From NCBI RefSeq assembly GCF_900231165.1, contig NZ_LT960614.1, forward strand, positions 2,354,550-2,418,549: 64,000 nt of DNA, in the 5' to 3' direction. Origin of the DNA: Hartmannibacter diazotrophicus (GTDB taxonomy: Bacteria > Pseudomonadota > Alphaproteobacteria > Rhizobiales > Pleomorphomonadaceae). Shown in pieces: positions 58,822 to 64,000 of this stretch. A model generated the notes under the pieces. The model was not told where the DNA came from. It saw nothing but the letters and a program-made list of their open reading frames with translations, and did no database searches. The stretch's first letter is position 1, and the number at the start of each line of letters is the position of its first letter. The translations under genes and the position numbers were made by a program.

Positions 58822-59354
58822 ATGCCGTTGCCACCGAACTGCGCCGCCTGCGCCGGCTTGCCGCCGTCACCGACCGGCGCATCGCGCTCGCCAACCTGCC
58901 GGGCAAGGTCGCCGCGATCGACGCTGAGAACCGTCTCGCGCGGCTCGTCATCGACACGGACGAGGACGGCAACCCTGTCCTCGGACCGTGGGCGACGTGG
59001 GAAGAACCGGGCGTCGGCGTGCTCGCCATGCACACGCCGCTGAAGGTCGGCCAGCAGGCGGCCTATTCCTCGCCCTCCGGAACGCTGGGCGCCGGCTCCT
59101 CGATCCGCCCGCGGGCTCACGACGACGACAACCCCGCGCCCTCAACCTCGGCCGACACCGTGACGTTCCAGGTCGGCGCGAGCTGGATCACGCTCAACGA
59201 CGGCGAGGTCCAGATCAGCGGCGACACCATCCGCCTCATCGGCAACGTGGAAGTCCACGGCGCCTCGCTCACCCACAACGGCAAGAACGTCGGCGACAGC
59301 CACGCCCATTCCAACGTCGTCAACGGCCCGGCGATTTCCGGGCCGCCCGTTTAA
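58818..59354 (+). CDS. Baseplate spike protein V (P2 gpV/Mu gp45-like)
   Basis: 178 residues. OB-fold N-terminal half (PGKVAAIDAENRLARLVIDT), then a beta-helix that ends in HNGKNVGDSHAHSNVVNG. The HAH pair would bind the apical iron ion of the P2-type spike. First gene of a V-W-J-I-H block. Confidence 0.9.
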   Translation: MNAVATELRRLRRLAAVTDRRIALANLPGKVAAIDAENRLARLVIDTDEDGNPVLGPWATWEEPGVGVLAMHTPLKVGQQAAYSSPSGTLGAGSSIRPRAHDDDNPAPSTSADTVTFQVGASWITLNDGEVQISGDTIRLIGNVEVHGASLTHNGKNVGDSHAHSNVVNGPAISGPPV

Positions 59355-59383
59355 GCCCCTTTCAAACCGCCTTGGAGGTTCCC

Positions 59384-59611
59384 TTGAAAGCCCCTCAAAA
59401 GACCACCTTCCGCATCACCGACAAGGCCGGCGAATACATCGCCGGCAAGCGCCGCGTGCCCGGTGCCGAGACCGTCATGCTCACGGCGCGCGAAGCCGCC
59501 TACGATCTGTCGCTCGGCACGCTTGAACTCATGGAGGACAAGTCCGCCGCCAGAAAGCGGACGAAGCCCGAGACGTCCGGCGCGGGCGAGACCGCCAACG
59601 GCGAAGGCTGA
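59384..59611 (+). CDS. Small tail-region protein, TTG start
   Basis: 75 residues. A TTG start with GGAGGTT (59374-59380) just upstream is the only good one. KTTFRITDKAGEYIAGKRRV, then ETVMLTAREAAYDLSLGTLE and a charged tail. Unknown function. Confidence 0.6.
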   Translation: MKAPQKTTFRITDKAGEYIAGKRRVPGAETVMLTAREAAYDLSLGTLELMEDKSAARKRTKPETSGAGETANGEG

Positions 59612-59617
59612 TCCTCC

Positions 59618-60013
59618 ATGGCGCGCGCCGTCCGATACCGCACCGGGATCTCCGACACGACGGGCAAGCCGCTCGTCGGCTGGGATCACGTGCGGCAGAG
59701 CCTCAACAAGATTTGGTTGACGCGGCCGGACAGCCGCGTGATGCGGCTCGACTTCGGATCGACGATGCATGAGCTGCTCGGCGAGGACGTGACGCCCGAG
59801 CTGGCGCTCCAGCTCTATGTCGCCCTTGTCCAGGCGGCGCACGCCAACGAGCCCGAATATCGGCTGAGCGAGGTGCAGCTCGTCTGGCTCACCCGCGAGG
59901 GCGGGCTCGGGCTTCGCCATGCCGGCACCTATTTTCCCGAGGGCCGCCTCGGCAATTATCAGCTCGCCATTCCGGTCACGGCCGAGCCGAAGCTCTTGAG
60001 GGCGGCGGCATGA
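59618..60013 (+). CDS. Baseplate wedge protein W (GPW/gp25 family)
   Basis: 131 residues. VRQSLNKIWLTRPDSRVMRL and DFGSTMHELLGEDVTPELAL match the gp25 family, the T4 gp25/P2 W component that starts sheath polymerisation. Follows V and the small gene; J is downstream. Confidence 0.9.
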   Translation: MARAVRYRTGISDTTGKPLVGWDHVRQSLNKIWLTRPDSRVMRLDFGSTMHELLGEDVTPELALQLYVALVQAAHANEPEYRLSEVQLVWLTREGGLGLRHAGTYFPEGRLGNYQLAIPVTAEPKLLRAAA

Positions 60014-60099
60014 TGGTCGCACGCTCTCCCATCCTGCTTTCCTTCTGCGGCATACCCTTGTCGCCGAACCGCTCACACTTCGGCGGGGTATGCCGATGA
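60010..60099 (+). CDS. 29-residue open frame overlapping W and J
   Basis: ATGATGGTCGCA opens a frame overlapping the W stop by four bases and reaching 10 bases into J. The product (MMVARSPILLSFCGIPLSPN and 9 more residues) has no family. It may serve only for translational coupling: a ribosome reading it would melt the hairpin that covers the J start. Confidence 0.3.
   Translation: MMVARSPILLSFCGIPLSPNRSHFGGVCR
60048..60095 (+). promoter_or_regulatory. Long hairpin covering the start of gene J
   Basis: CGGCATACCC (60048-60057) pairs with GGGTATGCCG (60086-60095), and CGCCGAA (60062-60068) with TTCGGCG (60079-60085), with a 4-base bulge and a 10-base loop: 17 pairs. The ATG of J (60090-60092) lies in the outer stem, so ribosome entry should be blocked until it is opened. 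A second in-frame ATG at 60096 is just outside. Confidence 0.7.
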
Positions 60100-61178
60100 C
60101 GCGCTTCGCCGACATCGACCTCGCCAATCTGCCGGCGCCCGAAGCCGTCGAGACGCTCGACGCCGACGCCATCGCGGCCGAACGGATCGCCGAGCTGGCG
60201 ACGCGGCTTGCGGCGATCGGCGTGCCCTTCGATACGGGCGGCCTCGACAGCGAGCCGCTTGCCGTCGTCGAGCAGGCCGGCGCCTTCGCCGAGACGCTGT
60301 TGCGCGGGCGGGTCAATGACGCGGTGCGCGCCGTGCTGCTCGCCACGGCGACGGGAACCGACCTCGACCAGCTCGGCGCCTTCCTCGGCGTTGCCCGCCT
60401 TGTCCTCACCCCGGTCGACGACACCGCGACGCCGCCGACCGAAGCTGTGCTTGAGAGCGACACGGCTTTCCGTCGTCGCATCCAGCTTGCTCCCGAGGCC
60501 CTGTCCGTCGCCGGACCGGAGGGCGCCTATCTGGCGCTGGCGCTCGGAACCTCGGACGCCGAAGGCGCGCTCCTGGTCAAGTCGGCCGCCGTCCATTCGG
60601 TTGACGCCAGTTTCGAGGCGGCGCCGGCCGGCTATCGCGTCGTCGACGCGGCCGATGCGCTCGCCGAGCTGCTCGCCGCATCGGCGGACGAATGGATCAT
60701 CGACGACGGCGCCGGCGCCGCGCCCGATCGCTTCCGGCTGCCCGCCGGCCATGTGCATGTGATCATCCTGTCCGCTGCCGGCGACGGCGCGGCCGACGCC
60801 GACCTGGTCGCCGCCGTCAGGGCCAAATTGTCGGCCTCCGAAGTTCGCCCGATCGGCGATTTTCTGCATGTGGTGGCGGCGTCGATCGAGCCTTACGCGA
60901 TCGACGTCACCCTGACGGTTGGCCCCGGCGCCGACCGGTCGGCAGTCGCCACGCTTGCCGAGGCCCGGCTTGCCGCCTTTGCCGATCGCCAGCACGCGGT
61001 TGGCGCAGAAGTCACCCAGGCGATGCTTGCGGCGGTCGCGTCGGTCGCCGGCACGGACGGTCTGCCGGTTGCCGCCCGGATCGCCATCACGTCGCCGGCC
61101 GCCGACGTTCTCCCCGGACCCTTCGCGGCGCCTTTCGCCTCGTCGATCGCCGTCACGGTGGAGGTGAGCGATGACTGA
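60090..61178 (+). CDS. Baseplate protein J (P2 gpJ/Mu gp47-like)
   Basis: 362 residues. The Baseplate_J pattern is clear: ESDTAFRRRIQLAPEALSVA, GPEGAYLALALGTSDAEGAL and VDVTLTVGPGADRSAV-type centre (IDVTLTVGPGADRSAVATLA). Baseplate wedge, contacts W. Its start lies inside a long hairpin. Overlaps gene I by eight bases. Confidence 0.92.
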   Translation: MPMTRFADIDLANLPAPEAVETLDADAIAAERIAELATRLAAIGVPFDTGGLDSEPLAVVEQAGAFAETLLRGRVNDAVRAVLLATATGTDLDQLGAFLGVARLVLTPVDDTATPPTEAVLESDTAFRRRIQLAPEALSVAGPEGAYLALALGTSDAEGALLVKSAAVHSVDASFEAAPAGYRVVDAADALAELLAASADEWIIDDGAGAAPDRFRLPAGHVHVIILSAAGDGAADADLVAAVRAKLSASEVRPIGDFLHVVAASIEPYAIDVTLTVGPGADRSAVATLAEARLAAFADRQHAVGAEVTQAMLAAVASVAGTDGLPVAARIAITSPAADVLPGPFAAPFASSIAVTVEVSDD

Positions 61179-61833
61179 GGCAAGCCGCACGGCCAATGCC
61201 GATCTCATCTTGCCGGCCTCTGCAACCAAGCTGGAGCGGGCGCTCGTCGCTCTGGCGCTTCGGATTGGCGAAATCCCGTTGCCCTTGCCCGATGCCAAGG
61301 ATCCGGCACGGACCGCGCTCGCGCTGTTGCCGCATCTTGCCTGGGAACGCTCGGTCGACGTCTGGGATCCGGACTGGCCGGAAACCGTCCAACGCGCCGT
61401 GGTCGCGGCGGCCTATGAGGTCCACCGCCGGAAGGGCACGCGCGGTGCGATCGAGGCCGCGCTCGCCGCGCTTTCCGTCGACGTCGACATCGTCGAGTGG
61501 TTCGACATGGCCCCGATGGGCGAACCCTATTCCTTCGCCGTGACGGCCTATGCGCGGACGAACCTCTACCAGGACGCGCCGCTGCTCGATGCCCGCACCA
61601 TCGCCTCAATCGACCAGACCATCCGCAGAACGAAGCCGGCGAGCCGGCCTTATCGGCTTGCCGTCGGCGCGCTCGCCGAGGGCTCGATCGGCGTTTCCGG
61701 GACGGCCACCGCCGAACTGAGAGGGCGGCTCGACGCCCGCGCGGCCTTCCGTCCGAAGCGCACCATCACCCTCGGGCTCGCCGCGACCTCCACCGTCCAG
61801 ATCCACGTCCGACTTGACATGAGGGCCACATGA
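61171..61833 (+). CDS. Tail protein I (P2 gpI-like)
   Basis: 220 residues. ILPASATKLERALVALALRI, LALLPHLAWERSVDVWDPDW and YEVHRRKGTRGAIEAALAAL are typical of phage tail protein I, a baseplate part next to J. Ends with four bases overlapping the fibre gene. Confidence 0.9.
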   Translation: MTEASRTANADLILPASATKLERALVALALRIGEIPLPLPDAKDPARTALALLPHLAWERSVDVWDPDWPETVQRAVVAAAYEVHRRKGTRGAIEAALAALSVDVDIVEWFDMAPMGEPYSFAVTAYARTNLYQDAPLLDARTIASIDQTIRRTKPASRPYRLAVGALAEGSIGVSGTATAELRGRLDARAAFRPKRTITLGLAATSTVQIHVRLDMRAT

Positions 61834-62378
61834 CCGCCGCCGCGCTGCAAATGACCATCACGACGGCGGGGCTTGCCGCCGTCATCGCCGCCCAGGGCGA
61901 CGGGCTCCAGGCGACCATTATCGAGATCGCCGTTGGCAAGGGTGAGCCTGCGGGAGCGGACTTCGTCGGATATGAGCCGGTCGAGACGGCGACGGCGCTT
62001 GTCAGCGAGGCAGCGAGGGTGCCGCTGATCTCCGGCCAGGTGCTTGCCGGCAAGGGCTTTCGCGTCCAGGCGCAGGTTCCGGCGACCGAGGACGTCTACA
62101 CCATCCGCGAGATCGGGGCGTTTCTGAGCGACGGCACGTTGCTGGCCCTCTGGTCCGATCCGACCCAGCTCGTCGCCGCGACGTCACCTCTCGCGGACAT
62201 CAATTTCGCGGTCGACCTCAATCTGGCGGCCCTTCCGCTGGACGCGCTGGCGATCACCGTCCTGGAGCCGGATGTCCCGGACCTGACGCCGATCCTTGCC
62301 GAACTGCTGGCCGCCCAGGCCGCCAACCACCTCAACCACATCGAACTCGACCAGCGCTGCCGCGCCGCTGGCATCTGA
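61830..62378 (+). CDS. Tail-fibre N-terminal domain protein (P2 gpH-like collar)
   Basis: 182 residues. Matches the first domain of P2-type tail fibres (DUF3751): LAAVIAAQGDGLQATIIEIA, a VPLISGQVLAGKGFRVQAQV strand and EDVYTIREIGAFLSDGTLLA. It stops early, without a receptor-binding shaft, so it probably anchors the separate fibre encoded next. Confidence 0.85.
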   Translation: MTAAALQMTITTAGLAAVIAAQGDGLQATIIEIAVGKGEPAGADFVGYEPVETATALVSEAARVPLISGQVLAGKGFRVQAQVPATEDVYTIREIGAFLSDGTLLALWSDPTQLVAATSPLADINFAVDLNLAALPLDALAITVLEPDVPDLTPILAELLAAQAANHLNHIELDQRCRAAGI

Positions 62379-62390
62379 GGAGCGACACGC

Positions 62391-63548
62391 ATGACGACCG
62401 CCGCAGACTCTCTCAACAACGCTGCCAGCCAACTGGCGCTGGTCATCGCCGCTTATCAGCAGGTGACCGACGCAGTGCAGGAAAGGCTGGACGCACTCGC
62501 CGACTGGCAGATCGCCGATCCGATCACCGTCACGATCGGCGTCGACTACGCCACCATCCAGGAGGCCTGGGACGCGTTCAAGTTCAAGCAGTTGAATGCG
62601 GACGTGATCATCCAGGTCCCGGACGGCATCCACCCGATCAACCCGCTTCTGATGGCCGACGCGCCGTTCGGATCGCGAATTCGCATCCTCGGCAACATCG
62701 CCAATGCGGCCGCCTGCACGCTTCAGTACACCGGCGGAGCAGCAGACTACATCGTCTCTGTGGAGCGTTGTGCGCTGGAATTTTCCGGCTTCACGATCGA
62801 CGGCGACGATCCGGAGGCGATCCTGACAGGGCTGCGCATCGTTGGCGGCTTCGTGACCAGCCAACCGGGCTCCATTCGTGTCAACGGTGTGGCGTCCGGT
62901 ATCTCCGGCCAGGGCGGGGCGTGGTATTCGGGCGGTCAGCCGGAAATCACCGGCTGCCAGATTGGTATCGCCGCTTACGACAGCGCGCGTGTCGAATGCC
63001 CCGAGGCGACGATCGTCGGCCTCGGCAAGACATGGCTCGGGAGCAACGGCACCGCCCGCTCCTATGGCCTGTACTCGATCCGGTCGGGCACGGTCATCGC
63101 GCCCAAGTCGACGATCGATGCAGCCTATTTCGGGATGCAGGCGATCCGCGCCGGGGCGATGTTCGTTAGCGGAACGGCCCTCGATGACTGCGACACGGCC
63201 ATCACTGCCGATCGCGCCGGCAATATCTACGCAGGCCCTGCCACCGACGGAACGCCGACCACGGTGACCAACGTCAACTCCGGTTTCGTCGCATCCATCA
63301 ACGGCACGATCGAGGCGCAGAGCGCCGTCGTCGATGGCGCCATCACCGGCTTCGTCGCTTCGGGGAACGGTTCCATCGTCGCGGCGGGCGCGACGGCCAA
63401 GAACTGCTCCTCCTACGGCTATTCGGCCGTCCGCAACGGCTATATCGCCGCCCAGGACACCAACGCCAACAATGCCGGCAATGCCGTCAACTACAACCTT
63501 GCAAACGACACGCCCGGCGCGACCGGCGGTCTCATCACCTACAGCTAA
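62391..63548 (+). CDS. Beta-helix tail-fibre/spike protein
   Basis: 385 residues. An N-terminal helical part (NNAASQLALVIAAYQQVTDA), then a right-handed beta-helix (about residues 45-365) with repeating short strands such as ITGCQIGIAAYDSARVECPE and GLYSIRSGTVIAPKSTIDAA. Resembles pectate-lyase-like receptor-binding proteins. No catalytic motif is evident. Likely determines host range. Confidence 0.8.
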   Translation: MTTAADSLNNAASQLALVIAAYQQVTDAVQERLDALADWQIADPITVTIGVDYATIQEAWDAFKFKQLNADVIIQVPDGIHPINPLLMADAPFGSRIRILGNIANAAACTLQYTGGAADYIVSVERCALEFSGFTIDGDDPEAILTGLRIVGGFVTSQPGSIRVNGVASGISGQGGAWYSGGQPEITGCQIGIAAYDSARVECPEATIVGLGKTWLGSNGTARSYGLYSIRSGTVIAPKSTIDAAYFGMQAIRAGAMFVSGTALDDCDTAITADRAGNIYAGPATDGTPTTVTNVNSGFVASINGTIEAQSAVVDGAITGFVASGNGSIVAAGATAKNCSSYGYSAVRNGYIAAQDTNANNAGNAVNYNLANDTPGATGGLITYS

Positions 63549-63563
63549 GAGGAAGAGCAGACC

Positions 63564-63905
63564 ATGGCAGACATGCAGCCACCGCGCGCCGATCTGCGCG
63601 ATGCCATCCAGCGCCAAGCGGGCGACCTTCAGACCCTGTTCGGCACGACGTCGGACGGTGCCCTGGCGCTGGCGCTCACCGTCGCCCGCATGGCGCGGGC
63701 GATGTCCGGCGGCAGCACCATCGCCGAGATGAAAGCGGCCGCCGCCGCTGCCGACGCCGTGCTCGGCCCGCTGCTCGACGCGGTCGACGCCGGCACGGTC
63801 GTCACGACCTATTCGGCCAAGGGCAGTACCGAGGCCGACGTTTTTGCCGAAGTCGGGGAGCGGTCGACGGCTGTTGCGGCCGTCTTCGCCGACGCCGAAA
63901 CCTGA
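63564..63905 (+). CDS. Small tail-associated protein of unknown function
   Basis: 113 residues, helical, Ala-rich (SDGALALALTVARMARAMSG). GGAAGAG precedes the ATG. It stands where fibre-assembly or head-tail genes are found in related phages, but no family is recognised. Confidence 0.6.
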   Translation: MADMQPPRADLRDAIQRQAGDLQTLFGTTSDGALALALTVARMARAMSGGSTIAEMKAAAAAADAVLGPLLDAVDAGTVVTTYSAKGSTEADVFAEVGERSTAVAAVFADAET

Positions 63906-63915
63906 GGAGCCGGCT

Positions 63916-64000
63916 ATGCCGATCGACAAGAGCCTTGACCCGACGCTTTCGCGCAAGCGCTCCCAGGAGATGCTGGCCGTCGAGAGCGGCCCGGCGCGCG
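63916..64000 (+). CDS. Phage protein, first 28 residues only (cut by window edge)
   Basis: ATG at 63916 with GAGGAG upstream; the frame stays open to the edge (MPIDKSLDPTLSRKRSQEML and eight more residues). Too short to identify. Sheath, tube and tape-measure genes would be expected next or soon after. Confidence 0.6.
   Translation, partial: MPIDKSLDPTLSRKRSQEMLAVESGPAR

Larger units (their letters stand above)
31245..64000. mobile_element. Mu-like transposable prophage, left part (right end outside window)
   Basis: Contiguous phage genes from the repressor to the tail fibres: S24 repressor, Ner-like, MuA-like DDE transposase, MuB-like ATPase, GemA, Mor-like activator, endolysin, Mu-type head genes, and baseplate genes in P2 order. 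The left end is between 31245 and 31427, directly after a chromosomal stop codon; the exact base cannot be set without the right end and its 5-bp target duplication. All structural genes seen are open, so the prophage may be intact. Base composition is close to the host. Confidence 0.93.

Overview
The window is high-GC alphaproteobacterial DNA, most likely from a methylotrophic member of the Hyphomicrobiales (Rhizobiales). The evidence is a PQQ cofactor operon, a Calvin-cycle operon and serine-cycle genes for C1 assimilation standing close together, plus a Mu-like prophage with alphaproteobacterial-style accessory genes. The genus cannot be decided from the sequence alone.

Bases 1-8100 are core chromosome: the end of a cell-wall amidase, a lytic transglycosylase, RNase P RNA, a YjdM/PhnA-type zinc-ribbon protein, a PilZ protein, an AT-rich gap, pqqABCDE, a drug/metabolite exporter and a 70-residue cysteine-containing protein. 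Bases 8100-17300 hold a LysR regulator (CbbR/QscR type) divergent from cbbF-cbbP-cbbT-cbbA-rpe-gph-cbbY. The cluster carries no RuBisCO genes, and the CbbY homologue has Ala where the catalytic Asp nucleophile should be. Next come parC, a LysR gene divergent from mclA, then mtkA-mtkB and hprA. Together these give malyl-CoA formation and cleavage and hydroxypyruvate reduction in the serine cycle. A nasT-nasS nitrate-sensing pair, a membrane adenylate/guanylate cyclase, and a LysR gene divergent from an AhpD-like gene and a flavin-type oxidase gene finish the chromosomal part at 31244.

From about 31250 to the right edge (and beyond it) lies a transposable, Mu-like prophage. Left to right: a left end with four helically phased 10-bp repeats; a 57-residue minus-strand gene and an S24-type repressor on the minus strand; a palindromic operator region; a Ner-like regulator and small membrane proteins; a strong terminator; the MuA-like DDE transposase and MuB-like ATPase; a dense run of small early and middle genes, including a free-standing DnaA domain IV-like protein, GemA and a Mor-like activator; a mixed-strand cargo cassette (44.3-45.9 kb); a GH19 endolysin with a possible holin; a Mu-type head module (small and large terminase, DUF935 portal, gpF, protease/scaffold, capsid); and a tail module.

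The tail region runs gpG-like, gp37-like, then V-W-J-I-H in P2 order. No sheath, tube or tape-measure gene occurs before the fibre genes, so these presumably lie past base 64000, and the phage looks like a Mu head and transposition module joined to a P2-like tail. Three copies of a nested palindrome built around AAACCGG sit inside the late region, one of them in frame within the portal gene. Two hairpin clusters that can fold in two mutually exclusive ways precede the lysis and protease genes.
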